A stretch of 54,255 bases of DNA, taken from NCBI GenBank assembly GCA_000681355.2, contig JJNX02000007.1, positions 1-54,255 on the forward strand, written 5' to 3'. Position numbers and translations under genes: made by a program. Origin of the DNA: Peptococcaceae bacterium SCADC1_2_3. GTDB taxonomy: Bacteria; Bacillota; Desulfotomaculia; Desulfotomaculales; Nap2-2B. Positions 33,355 to 41,855 of this stretch are shown here, one piece after another. How positions within the stretch are numbered: position 1 is the first letter of the stretch; each line of letters opens with the position of its first letter. A model generated the notes under the pieces. The model was not told the DNA's origin and searched no databases. It was given only the letters and a program-made list of their open reading frames with translations.

Positions 33355-33750
33355 TTAAATACATTCAAATCCCTGTTCCACAAAATGAGTATCAAAAGTA
33401 AAGACTTTTTTAATACCCATTTTTCGCATTATTACAAAACTCACACAATCCACCAGGCTAAGGCTCCTTCGATTGGCAATCAGTACCGAGTTAATGCCGT
33501 ACATGTGTAACGATTTTTCAACCCATTCAATCTGGAGTAAATGATAAATATCCTCGTGGAATACTCTTGTTGCTTCCATACCTAATCTGTTCTGCACTAA
33601 AGCATAAGTTTCAACCAATACGTAGCTCGAGCAGATTAAGGATACTTCTGACGTCAACAGTTCTTTCCATACTTTTTTAGCCTGTTCATGATTTTTATCG
33701 TCAGCATCAAGCACCGCTAGAAAAGCAGAAGTATCTACATACACATCCAC
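33355..33750 (-). CDS. VapC-like PIN-domain toxin
   Basis: PIN-domain endoribonuclease. Acidic active-site residues: Asp6 (YVDTSAF), Glu47 (VLVETYAL), Asp101 (SLVDCVSF) and Asp120 (FTFDTHF). At 131 aa it is the usual size. It starts with GTG 33750, directly abutting the stop of the antitoxin gene, which is typical of a coupled toxin-antitoxin operon. The target RNA cannot be predicted. Confidence 0.9.
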   Translation of the reverse strand: MDVYVDTSAFLAVLDADDKNHEQAKKVWKELLTSEVSLICSSYVLVETYALVQNRLGMEATRVFHEDIYHLLQIEWVEKSLHMYGINSVLIANRRSLSLVDCVSFVIMRKMGIKKVFTFDTHFVEQGFECI

Positions 33751-33996
33751 TTAAGAAATAACCTCCGCAAAATATTGATCATGCTTGGCAGAAAGATTTT
33801 TTACTCCAGACCGAAAGCGGCCTGCGGCCTCAATAGCTCTCTGGGTTCGACTTTGTTTATCAGAAAGTTTTCTTGAACTTAGGTATTGTTCAATTCCTCG
33901 GCGGATCAACTCAGCCATTGATATTCCTTCCGCGGCACTTATTGATTTTAAAACAGCAAATTGCTCATTAGTAAATTGAACTTGGGTCCGAATCAT
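33751..33996 (-). CDS. Ribbon-helix-helix antitoxin of the VapBC-type module
   Basis: The N-terminal TQVQFTNEQFAVLKSISAAE then GISMAELIRRGIEQYL is a CopG/Arc-type ribbon-helix-helix DNA-binding domain. The C-terminal tail (about 45-81) would bind and block the PIN toxin encoded immediately downstream without a gap. Such antitoxins normally autorepress; the divergent region to livK (33997-34162) is the expected operator region. Confidence 0.85.
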   Translation of the reverse strand: MIRTQVQFTNEQFAVLKSISAAEGISMAELIRRGIEQYLSSRKLSDKQSRTQRAIEAAGRFRSGVKNLSAKHDQYFAEVIS

Positions 33997-34072
33997 CTTT
34001 AATCACCTTTATGTTATCATGTCTTACTTTAATAATATCATAATGTAACTATAATTTAAATATATTTTTTTG

Positions 34073-34101
34073 TTTACAAAACAAAAAAGTTTAACTAAAA
34101 T
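34073..34101 (+). promoter_or_regulatory. Promoter of the liv operon
   Basis: TTTACA (34073-34078), a 17-base spacer and TAAAAT (34096-34101). The predicted start lies just before the inverted repeat at 34111-34138. Confidence 0.5.
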
Positions 34102-34110
34102 AAGATGAAT

Positions 34111-34138
34111 GTTAACCAAACATTAATATATGGTTAAC
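34111..34138. promoter_or_regulatory. Operator-like inverted repeat before livK
   Basis: GTTAACCA (34111-34118) and TGGTTAAC (34131-34138) are perfect inverted arms separated by 12 bases. They lie right after the promoter and before the ribosome site, a good place for a repressor. The binding protein is unknown. Confidence 0.45.
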
Positions 34139-34162
34139 AATATATATTTAAGGAGGGGTTTG

Positions 34163-35356
34163 GTGAAAAAGGGGATGAAGGTGGTTGGTTTATTGCTTGC
34201 TGTGGTGCTTAGTTTGTCCTGGTTAACCGGGTGCGGGCTAAACAGCGCAAAAGAGGCAAATAACCGGAAAGGGGAAATCAAAATTGGCTGTGTTTTGCCT
34301 TTAACCAACAGTAACCTGGGGCCAAAAGCAGCCCAGGCGGTCCAATTGGCCGTAGAGGAAATAAATCAAACCGGGGGAATAAACGGCAAAAAAATAAAGC
34401 TTTATCTGGAGGATGACCGGATGGATGCGGCGGCCTCACTGCAGGCCACTAAAAAATTAGTGGAGTTAAACGGGGTAAAGTTACTTATTGGGGGTACGGA
34501 TGCCGCTTCAATGGTAGTTGGCCCGTACGCAGCGGAAAAAAAGGTGCTTTTAATGGTTCCTATGTCCACTTCACCAAGGATGACGGGACAAAAGTGGCGG
34601 GAGTATGTTTTTCGGACCTGCCCCAGTGATGCCCTCCAGGGCAAATTAATGGCCCAGTTGGCCATAAATGAGGGGTATAAAAAAATAGCCCTGATGGTTT
34701 TAGACAACGTGTACGGGGTAAGTTACGGCGAGGTCATTAAAGAAACCCTGACCGGCAAAGCAGAGGTGCTGGCCTTTATTAAGTATGACCCTAAAAGCAT
34801 GGACTACCGCACGGAATTAACCCGGCTTAAAAATTTAAACCCCGAGGCCATCATTCAAATAGGCCATGGTCCTGAATCAGAAGTTATTTACCAGCAGGCA
34901 GACGAGCTGGGGCTGGATAATATCCGCTGGATTGTGGGCGAATGTGCGGCTGTACCTGCTCTTTTAGCCAACCCCGGGGTGGCGGCCTTTATGCAAAAAA
35001 CGGCCATTGGAACCAGGGCTACCGCTCCGGATACAAAGGCAAGGGAAGATTTTATTTCAGCTTATACTAAAAAATTTAAAACCCCACCGTTAATTTATAG
35101 TGACAAAGCTTACGATGCCTTAAAAATGCTTGCTTTAGCCCTTGAAAAAGCGAAGGATGACGACCCCCAAAAGGTAAGCCAAGCCTTAAAGGAAGTCGGC
35201 CAAAACTATGAAGGGGCAAGCGGAATTATTTCTTTTGACCAAAGCAATGACTGCGTTAATTCCTTTTACGAAGTGTGGCGGGTGGTAAAGGAAGCTCAGG
35301 AATACAAATTTGAACGGGTCAAACTGGTAACCGTAAAGCAAGGGAAAATAATGTGA
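34163..35356 (+). CDS. livK: Branched-chain amino-acid ABC transporter, substrate-binding lipoprotein
   Basis: Type I periplasmic-binding fold. Lipoprotein signal with lipobox LTGC (Cys24), then IKIGCVLPLTNSNLGPKAAQ and GGINGKKIKLYLEDDRMDA, typical of LivK/LivJ-type proteins. The frame is open from 34130, but AGGAGG (34151-34156) selects GTG 34163 (397 aa). Substrate may be Leu/Ile/Val or another amino acid or amide; sequence does not decide. First gene of livKHM-GF. Confidence 0.92.
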   Translation: MKKGMKVVGLLLAVVLSLSWLTGCGLNSAKEANNRKGEIKIGCVLPLTNSNLGPKAAQAVQLAVEEINQTGGINGKKIKLYLEDDRMDAAASLQATKKLVELNGVKLLIGGTDAASMVVGPYAAEKKVLLMVPMSTSPRMTGQKWREYVFRTCPSDALQGKLMAQLAINEGYKKIALMVLDNVYGVSYGEVIKETLTGKAEVLAFIKYDPKSMDYRTELTRLKNLNPEAIIQIGHGPESEVIYQQADELGLDNIRWIVGECAAVPALLANPGVAAFMQKTAIGTRATAPDTKAREDFISAYTKKFKTPPLIYSDKAYDALKMLALALEKAKDDDPQKVSQALKEVGQNYEGASGIISFDQSNDCVNSFYEVWRVVKEAQEYKFERVKLVTVKQGKIM

Positions 35357-35373
35357 AAAAGGATTAAAGATTA

Positions 35374-36246
35374 ATGGTTGACCTAAGCCAGGTTTTTCTT
35401 AATTCCTTAGTCACGGGAAGCTTGTACCTTTTGGCCGGTACAGGCCTTACTTTAACTTACGGTTTATCCCGTTTTCCCAATTTTGCTTACGCCGAATTTA
35501 TTACTTTAGGCGGTTTTATCGGTTATGTGCTGGTGGAGCAGAAAAACACTCCTTTTTTACTTGCTTTCTTAGTAGCCTTTATCGTAGCCGGTTTAATCAG
35601 TGCCCTGGCTTACGGCTTAATTTTTCAACCTTTAGTCAGGCGCAAAGCAAGCTTGATTCACTTGATGGTGGCCTCTATCGGCCTGGGATATATTTTGCGT
35701 TACGGTATAGGGGAAATCTGGGGCTGGTCGGCGCTTTCCTTTACTATAAGCTGGCCTTTATACGATGTTAATACGGTAAGAATAACCGGTTTATGGTTGT
35801 GGCTTATTTTTACCGCGGTTATTCTTGGTTTGGCCCTTCACGCTTTACTAACCGGCACAAAAATGGGAAAAGCCATCCGGGGTATTGCCACCAACCCGGA
35901 ACTGGCCCTGGTAAGCGGGGTTAACGTAGAGCGGGTTATCTTTTTTACCTGGTTTATAGGGGCTGGCCTGGCGGCCGCCGCCGGTATTTTTCGTGGTGCT
36001 GACGCGCGTCTTACGCCCATGCTGGGTTGGGACATTTTACTGCCTATTTTTGCCGCTTCTGTTTTAGGAGGCATTGGCAACTTTTACGGGCTTATTATAG
36101 CCGCTTATATTCTAGGTTTGGCGGAAAATTTTGGGGTTATATTTTTAACGGCGGTTGGCTTGTCCACGGAATACCGGATGGCCATCGCTTTTTTAATTTT
36201 AATTATCGTGTTAATTGTAAAACCGCAGGGATTGGGAAAAAAGTAG
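35374..36246 (+). CDS. livH: Branched-chain amino-acid ABC transporter permease LivH
   Basis: Polytopic membrane protein with about 8 hydrophobic segments. Hallmarks are LLAGTGLTLTYGLSRFPNFAYAEFITLG near the N-terminus (split across about 20-45), GKAIRGIATNPELALVSGVN (the coupling EAA-like loop) and VLGGIGNFYGLIIAAYILGL. 290 aa. Its TAG stop (36244-36246) is in the same frame as livM, which follows directly. Confidence 0.92.
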   Translation: MVDLSQVFLNSLVTGSLYLLAGTGLTLTYGLSRFPNFAYAEFITLGGFIGYVLVEQKNTPFLLAFLVAFIVAGLISALAYGLIFQPLVRRKASLIHLMVASIGLGYILRYGIGEIWGWSALSFTISWPLYDVNTVRITGLWLWLIFTAVILGLALHALLTGTKMGKAIRGIATNPELALVSGVNVERVIFFTWFIGAGLAAAAGIFRGADARLTPMLGWDILLPIFAASVLGGIGNFYGLIIAAYILGLAENFGVIFLTAVGLSTEYRMAIAFLILIIVLIVKPQGLGKK

Positions 36247-36258
36247 GGGTGGGTAAAA

Positions 36259-37197
36259 GTAGACCCGGTAATTTATTTACTCGATACTTTAATATTTATC
36301 GGTATATTTGCTATTTTAGCCTTAAGCTTAAATTTAGAATACGGCTTTACCGGACTAGGTAATTTTGGTAAAGTAGCCTTTTTCTTAATTGGAGCCTATA
36401 CTTATGCCTTGAGCATTGAAACTGGCCTTGCTTTTTATTTTTGCCTTCTTTTAGCCGGTTTTTTAGCCGGCTTGGGAGGTTTGTTAGTTTCCTTGCCGGC
36501 TTTACGCTTAAAGGAAGATTACCTGGCTATTGTTACCCTGTCTTTCGGCGAGGTTTTAAGGATAATTGTCAAAGCAGAACATGGCTTAACCCAGGGAGTA
36601 TGGGGGATTACCGTGCCCAATGCCTTTGCTGAGTTCTCCTCAACGCCGCGCCTTTTGCTGGGGGCAAATTTTATTTTAGTTTTCCTGGTGCTGCTGCTTT
36701 GTTTTCTTTTCCTGCAGTTAATTGTAAATACGCCTTACGGGAGGGTCTTACGGGGCATCCGGGAAGATGACCTGGCGGTCGAGGCCTTAGGAAAAAGCAA
36801 GCTTAAATACAAAGCCCAGGTATTTATGCTCGGCTCCTTTATGGCCGGCTTAAGCGGAGGGCTTTTTGCCCAGTATATGCGTTTTATTGACCCGTATATG
36901 TTTTTACCTGCCGTTACTTTTTCGGTGTGGATCATGGTTATTTTAGGCGGGCCGGCTAATATTAAGGGCGCAGTGCTGGGCAGCTTTTTAGTAGAGCTTT
37001 TAAACCGGGGAACAAGGATAGCCAAGGACTATTTAATTCTCCCGGTTGATCCTAATAACTTACAGTACGTTTTGTTTGGCCTAATTGTCATTTTAATTTT
37101 ACTTTACCGTCCCCAGGGTATTTTAAAAGAATCACCGGTAAAAACCAAGGCCGGGGATAAAATAAAAGAGTTGCTTGACCTGGAAAGTAAAAAGTAG
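36259..37197 (+). CDS. livM: Branched-chain amino-acid ABC transporter permease LivM, without a standard start codon
   Basis: Polytopic permease. LSLNLEYGFTGLGNFGKVAF and LRLKEDYLAIVTLSFGEVLR are LivM hallmarks, with RGIREDDLAVEALGKSKLKY as coupling loop and ILGGPANIKGAVLGSF near the end. Homology begins at DPVIYLLDTLIF, right after codon 36259, which is GTA. From the livH stop to 36408 the frame has no ATG, GTG or TTG; the first is TTG 36409, which would remove about 50 residues and a membrane segment. A Shine-Dalgarno-like AGGGGTGGG ends 5 bases before 36259. Either an odd codon is used, livH's UAG is read through, or the gene is damaged. The start given is a best guess. Confidence 0.75.
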   Translation, partial: VDPVIYLLDTLIFIGIFAILALSLNLEYGFTGLGNFGKVAFFLIGAYTYALSIETGLAFYFCLLLAGFLAGLGGLLVSLPALRLKEDYLAIVTLSFGEVLRIIVKAEHGLTQGVWGITVPNAFAEFSSTPRLLLGANFILVFLVLLLCFLFLQLIVNTPYGRVLRGIREDDLAVEALGKSKLKYKAQVFMLGSFMAGLSGGLFAQYMRFIDPYMFLPAVTFSVWIMVILGGPANIKGAVLGSFLVELLNRGTRIAKDYLILPVDPNNLQYVLFGLIVILILLYRPQGILKESPVKTKAGDKIKELLDLESKK

Positions 37198-37221
37198 GGG
37201 CGTTAAATTTAACGCCCCTAC
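37194..37221. repeat. Palindromic repeat, copy 4 (perfect)
   Basis: Perfect 28-base palindrome with arms GTAGGGGCGTTAAA and TTTAACGCCCCTAC. It contains the livM TAG stop (37195-37197) and touches the left 55-bp direct repeat of the island. Confidence 0.9.
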
Positions 37222-37276
37222 CAAACAATAATTGAAAATGTTGTATTTAACCAAAAATGATTTTATAATTAAGTAA
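37222..37276 (+). repeat. 55-bp direct repeat, left copy
   Basis: Identical over 55 bases to 42591-42645 (starts CAAACAATAATTGAAAATGT, ends TTTTATAATTAAGTAA). It marks the left edge of the island between livM and livG. Confidence 0.95.
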
Positions 37277-37360
37277 GGAGAACGGTTTTCCTGTTCCCCA
37301 AGAAAATAAAAATCCTACCATAGTTATAATGAATGAAAAGCAATTACAATTGATTAAATG

Positions 37361-40300
37361 CTAAAAATCAACAATATCTTTTTCTATTTCTGGATAAATT
37401 TCGTCTATCATTTCTTGAATTTCTATGGTTTTATTCAAGGCGGTAACAATCCGGCAGTAACGCGGCGCGTCGTCCATCAGGCGGCCTTTGCGGTCTTTCA
37501 GATATTTATGTAGAACTTGATACCCGCCGATGTGATAATTCCAGACTTCCAATGCAATGCCTTCAAAATATTTATCTTTATTGATGTAAATGCGCTGCTC
37601 ATCTTCTTTGTAGGTGATCTTTTCAATACGGTCATTCTCGCTGCTGCCCTGGTATTTGGCCAAGGGTGGATTGATTTCGGCGCTTTTTAGGAAGTGCAAA
37701 TCAGCCAGGCGTTTACCAAGCTGACCCATTTGAGTAAACAGCACGTGATCGGCAGTAAAAGGCACGCGCGGAAAATCAATCTTTAAAAACTCGGCGTAGG
37801 TTTCCCGGTAGATGTTGCTGTAAAATACGCCGTAGATGTAATAGAGAATGTCTTCCGGGGTGGGTTTCTGGCCATAGCAAGATGATAATTTTTCAAATAC
37901 GGATTGGGGGATATTCGGTTCTTTTTCGGTTTGATGCTGGGTAAAGAGGTCTTTTTTGTTTTTATCCGGATAAATATAAAGGGGGAATATTGCTGATTGG
38001 GTAGTTCTTTCTCCGCATTTCGTTTCCATTATTGAATCTGTAATAAAAAAATGATCCATTGCTGAAGACTTGTTACTACGTGCAGTTATAATGGCAATAT
38101 TTTCTTCCTGCATATGCCGCATGACTTCACGACGGGTTCTAAATACAATATTATCCTGATAATAAATATGTCTAACATCAAAGGGACGATACAGAATTTT
38201 TGAGAAATATTTCTCCCAATCATCAACTTTTTGAAATTGTTTTCTTTGTTCTGAAATTTTCCATTGATAATTCTCACTGATTTTTAAACCATCTCTAATC
38301 ACTTCGTCAGGCAAATCTTTATTCCGAAACATCATAACTTTGTTTTTAAGTGAATTTTTTTCAAAATCAATTGCTAAATTATCTCGCGCGGTTACAATTC
38401 CAGTAACGTTAATCGGAAATATTTCATTTATCTTTTTCCATTTCAAATATTGTTGAATCTCGGATGTATTTCGGGGAACAAAGAAATACCAGGGTGAAGC
38501 TGGCTTAATCTCAAGATAATTTTTTTTATTAAACTCGTTGTTATCCAGCCAATCGTATTTTTCTTCTCTTAATCCGTATTTATCCAAATGAAAAACTTTC
38601 GGCTCTTTGGCTTTTTTATTTTTTATAAACAGAGTAATGGCCACCCCCTGACGGATATCAAACACATTTTCGTCTTTGCCGCCTTCGGGCGTGGTTTCTT
38701 TTTTAAGGCTGTTACCGTGCAGATTGAGAATATAAATTTCATCAAAGGTTTTCATGAGACTCTGACGCATGCCGCGAAAGGTGGGGTTGTCCAGATAACT
38801 GTGATTGGTGATCATGCCCACAATGCCATAACCGGATGTTTGGATTTTCCATTGGGCGAAACGCAAGAATTTTACGTAATCATCCTGCAACCATAATTTT
38901 TTCTCACCGAGTGGTTGACCGTCTACCTTATAATAACTTTGCGTGCCGTCAATATCTTCTTTTAATAACCGTTCGGTCCATTTATTGATGTTTGCGGAAA
39001 TACCGCTATAAGGTGGATTGCCTAAAATCACCAGCACGGGCTGTTCTTTTTTGACTTTACCCGCCAAATAACTTTCTTCGCTTAACGAACTTAATCCGGG
39101 ATAGTCAATCTCAATCTGTAGGATTTCTTCCATTTCCAGCGTATTGGTCAAGTAGAGTTTAAATCGTTCGTCATCCGTCATCTTATAACCGAGTTCATCA
39201 AAAATAAATCCTATCTTTAAATGACCAATGGCGTAGGGCGCCATCATCAATTCAAAAGCATAAAAATTGACCAGAATGTGTCTTTTAATCCAATAATGCA
39301 AGCCGCCTTCACCATATTTTTCCTTAAATTCATTGGTTGCTAAACGGATGGCTTCGGCAGGAAAGGTCAGCGTGCCGCCGGCTGGGTCGAGCAGTTTTAC
39401 GTTTTCACTGGCAAGACCGTCCGCCAAACCAAAATGAGATTTCAAGAGGGCATGAATAGAACGGACGATATAGCCGACCACAGCTTCGGGTGTATAATAA
39501 ACGCCACGCCGTTCACGAATTTTCGGATCGTAAGTTGCCAGAAACGTTTCATAAAAATGAATAATCGGGTCGCGGCCTTTTCCTGTTTCGTAATATTCAT
39601 GAAGAATTTCATTAACCTTGGTAATTTGCAATATTTCAGCAATATCGTCAACAATAATTTGTAACGATTTGGGCGGTTCTTCCAGAGAGATATACCGGAA
39701 CACATCACGCAAGATACCGATGGTATGCGGAATATAATCAAACGCTACTCGGCGGTTAAATTCGCCATCAGCCCTGGTTCGGGCGGCAAACATCCCGTAG
39801 GTTATAGTTTGCGCGTAAAGATCGGCGAATTGTTTTTCGGTTAATGTTCCGATGAGATATTTTTTAAATGCTTTATAAGAACCAATGATTTGCTTATGAC
39901 CTTTGTTATCGTTTTCTTGCATTTCCACGGCAATCACTTCATCGCGCAGGAAACGGGTGCGTTTGGCCAGTTCAATCGCCAAAGATCGTGCCGTTTGAAC
40001 TTTTGGCAGCGAAAAAGAAAAGAATAGCTCAAAGAGTTGTTTGAATTTATCAATATTTTCTACCGGCGGAGCTATTTGCAATCTTTTGGCTATAAGGGGA
40101 CGTCCGATCATTACTTGCGATATTCTCTGACCATTCCTGTAAACCCGAAATTCGTAAAAATTGGTCAGGATGAAATTGGGAAATGTGGAAAGATAACGCT
40201 CTAATTGTTCAGTGTCTTCAATATAATCAAGATTTGTGACTGATGGTTCTTTGGCTTCAATGTAGCCGGTAATGTGGTTTTTGCCATCCCAGATGCGAAA

Positions 40301-40483
40301 GTCCGGATTACCGGCTTCGGTTTTTTTAGGCAGAATAGTAATGTCGATATTTTTTATCTTTTGGAGATTTGCATACTGTTTAATTAATTCATCGAGATGC
40401 TTATAATAACTTTCTTCTCGTGCGTCGCCACGTGTAGAAGTTGCTGTAAGATTTTTTAAATATTGTTCTAATAGTTGTTTCAC
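37361..40483 (-). CDS. Type IIG/ISP-like restriction-modification enzyme (fused nuclease, N6-adenine methylase, specificity domain)
   Basis: Single-chain restriction enzyme of 1040 aa. The N-terminal PD-(D/E)xK nuclease has GNPDFRIWDG (Asp61) and GYIEAKEP (Glu76, Lys78). A helical coupler (about 150-320) leads to the gamma-class methyltransferase: GVYYTPEAVVGYIV (327-340), motif I DPAGG (366-370) and motif IV NPPY (489-492). The C-terminal part (about 640-1040, with YIYGVFYSNIYRETYAEFLK) resembles the ISP C-terminal specificity domain. No helicase motifs are seen, so it is like Type IIG rather than the helicase-bearing Type ISP enzymes. GTG start behind AAGGAA. Recognition site unknown. It would cut unmodified foreign DNA. 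Confidence 0.9.
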   Translation of the reverse strand: MKQLLEQYLKNLTATSTRGDAREESYYKHLDELIKQYANLQKIKNIDITILPKKTEAGNPDFRIWDGKNHITGYIEAKEPSVTNLDYIEDTEQLERYLSTFPNFILTNFYEFRVYRNGQRISQVMIGRPLIAKRLQIAPPVENIDKFKQLFELFFSFSLPKVQTARSLAIELAKRTRFLRDEVIAVEMQENDNKGHKQIIGSYKAFKKYLIGTLTEKQFADLYAQTITYGMFAARTRADGEFNRRVAFDYIPHTIGILRDVFRYISLEEPPKSLQIIVDDIAEILQITKVNEILHEYYETGKGRDPIIHFYETFLATYDPKIRERRGVYYTPEAVVGYIVRSIHALLKSHFGLADGLASENVKLLDPAGGTLTFPAEAIRLATNEFKEKYGEGGLHYWIKRHILVNFYAFELMMAPYAIGHLKIGFIFDELGYKMTDDERFKLYLTNTLEMEEILQIEIDYPGLSSLSEESYLAGKVKKEQPVLVILGNPPYSGISANINKWTERLLKEDIDGTQSYYKVDGQPLGEKKLWLQDDYVKFLRFAQWKIQTSGYGIVGMITNHSYLDNPTFRGMRQSLMKTFDEIYILNLHGNSLKKETTPEGGKDENVFDIRQGVAITLFIKNKKAKEPKVFHLDKYGLREEKYDWLDNNEFNKKNYLEIKPASPWYFFVPRNTSEIQQYLKWKKINEIFPINVTGIVTARDNLAIDFEKNSLKNKVMMFRNKDLPDEVIRDGLKISENYQWKISEQRKQFQKVDDWEKYFSKILYRPFDVRHIYYQDNIVFRTRREVMRHMQEENIAIITARSNKSSAMDHFFITDSIMETKCGERTTQSAIFPLYIYPDKNKKDLFTQHQTEKEPNIPQSVFEKLSSCYGQKPTPEDILYYIYGVFYSNIYRETYAEFLKIDFPRVPFTADHVLFTQMGQLGKRLADLHFLKSAEINPPLAKYQGSSENDRIEKITYKEDEQRIYINKDKYFEGIALEVWNYHIGGYQVLHKYLKDRKGRLMDDAPRYCRIVTALNKTIEIQEMIDEIYPEIEKDIVDF

Positions 40484-40536
40484 TGATCAGTTTCCTTCAT
40501 GAGAAAATTTACAAATTTTATAGATCATTATTATAT

Positions 40537-40671
40537 GCCACACAACGGCAAAAATAATCCGTTGGAACATGCGGTGCACAGTATATTTGAATTAAAAGAA
40601 ATGTTCTGCTTAGCACCGTTCGTTCAGATTCGCACAACGCTGTTCCAGTCAGGTTGATTTTATTGTTAGGC
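40537..40671. repeat. attC-like imperfect hairpin between the restriction gene and the unknown module
   Basis: A 135-base region with nested inverted arms: GGAACA (40564-40569) with TGTTCC (40641-40646), and CGGTGC (40572-40577) with GCACCG (40613-40618). The outer AAAAATAATC pairs loosely with GATTTTATT. It ends in GTTAGGC (40665-40671), whose complement GCCTAAC fits the RYYYAAC/GTTRRRY rule of integron cassette sites. The other end (GCCACACAAC) fits poorly. It begins about 27 bases past the stop of the upstream minus-strand gene, as attC sites do. No integron integrase is in the window. Confidence 0.45.
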
Positions 40672-40697
40672 ATGTTATTAATGATTATTAAATTATC

Positions 40698-41855
40698 TTA
40701 TATTGTTAATAATTCAATTTCTTCCAAATAATATTTACCCTTTTCTTCTAATACTAAAATTTTAACATTTTCTTCGTAATAAGGTTGAACTATATCTTTC
40801 ATTAAAGCTATAGGTACACGAATTGTTTGTTCTTCTCCAGAAGAGGCATCAAGCAATTTAACAGTGCCAAATTTTCTTATTCGAGGTGAATGAGCATGCA
40901 TCAAAATTCCAGTATATACCTTTGCAGAATTTTTATCTTTATCACTATCTTCTAGCAAACTTGTATCAGGGGTTTGTTGTAATTGTTTTTTACTTTTCCT
41001 TAGCGCTACAGGTTTTTCACTTCCATTCCTTTTAACTGTAAAACCAACTAATTTTACCTTATCGCCATCAGGGGCTATTTGTTTTGCTAAACCGACAAAA
41101 TTCTCATAGTAAGTTTTGTCTACAATTCTTTCCTTTAACTCATCAGGATTTATACTTTCTAAAATTTCAAAACAACTCATTACTTCATCTATCACTATTT
41201 CAGGATTTATAGGTTCTTTTGGTTCAATATCTGGGAAAAGAGATATCTGTAGATATGGTTTACCAACTTGGAAGGCAACTGCAAAACTACCTGGGAGTAA
41301 AGCACTAATATATAATCCGTACTTCTCTTTTATTTCAGGATTGACACTACCTTTTACCCGATATGGTAATTTCAATAATCGTTCGACTGTGCGATAATAA
41401 AGAGTTGTTACTTTTTCAACTCTAGTCATTAATAATTCAGCATTCGTTTTACCATAGCTTATATCATTACCAGACAAAGTCATTAACCATTCTCTGTTGC
41501 TTAATTCAATTCCCTTTGCTGAAAGATGTCTCATAAAATTTACATCATCATATAGATTTTTTAACTCTTCTTTAATTTCTGAAGGGGGATAACCTGAGAG
41601 ACCATTTGCAATTAACCAATCTGCAGATTCGTAATCACCACCTTTAAAAGCAAGTGATGCTGCACTTCTGAAAAGTATAGATCGAGATGGTTCTGATTCT
41701 TGAGTTGGAGAGAGCAATAAAGCTGCCTGTTGTTCAAATTTCAAAGCTTCAAGAAAGAGTTTCTTAGCATTTATATTATCCCCCTTTTTTTGGAGACTAA
41801 ATGCTTGTTCAGCTAAATCTATTGCTTTTGGATGTAATTCATCAACTGTTGACAT
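40698..41855 (-). CDS. Unknown 385-aa protein with N-terminal helical-repeat region
   Basis: I do not recognise this protein. Residues about 5-100 look like two or three TPR-type helical hairpins (AIDLAEQAFSLQKKGDNINA, FRSAASLAFKGGDYESADWL). The middle (about 150-290) is a mixed alpha/beta region with RVKGSVNPEIKEKYGLYISA. A polar linker (about 285-315) precedes a compact beta-rich C-terminal domain (ILMHAHSPRIRKFGTVKLLD … YYEENVKILVLEEKGKYYLE) of the kind that often binds ligands or nucleic acid. The N-terminus overlaps the 3' end of the 189-aa gene by 14 bases, so the two are translationally coupled. A+T-rich compared with liv genes. A role in defence is only inferred from location. Confidence 0.75.
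   Translation of the reverse strand: MSTVDELHPKAIDLAEQAFSLQKKGDNINAKKLFLEALKFEQQAALLLSPTQESEPSRSILFRSAASLAFKGGDYESADWLIANGLSGYPPSEIKEELKNLYDDVNFMRHLSAKGIELSNREWLMTLSGNDISYGKTNAELLMTRVEKVTTLYYRTVERLLKLPYRVKGSVNPEIKEKYGLYISALLPGSFAVAFQVGKPYLQISLFPDIEPKEPINPEIVIDEVMSCFEILESINPDELKERIVDKTYYENFVGLAKQIAPDGDKVKLVGFTVKRNGSEKPVALRKSKKQLQQTPDTSLLEDSDKDKNSAKVYTGILMHAHSPRIRKFGTVKLLDASSGEEQTIRVPIALMKDIVQPYYEENVKILVLEEKGKYYLEEIELLTI

Noticed and set aside
36027-36362. Open frame of 111 codons across the livH-livM junction, starting GTG 36249 as a possible livM start
   Set aside because: From GTG 36249 the frame gives non-family sequence; LivM homology is in another frame. It would matter only if an indel exists.
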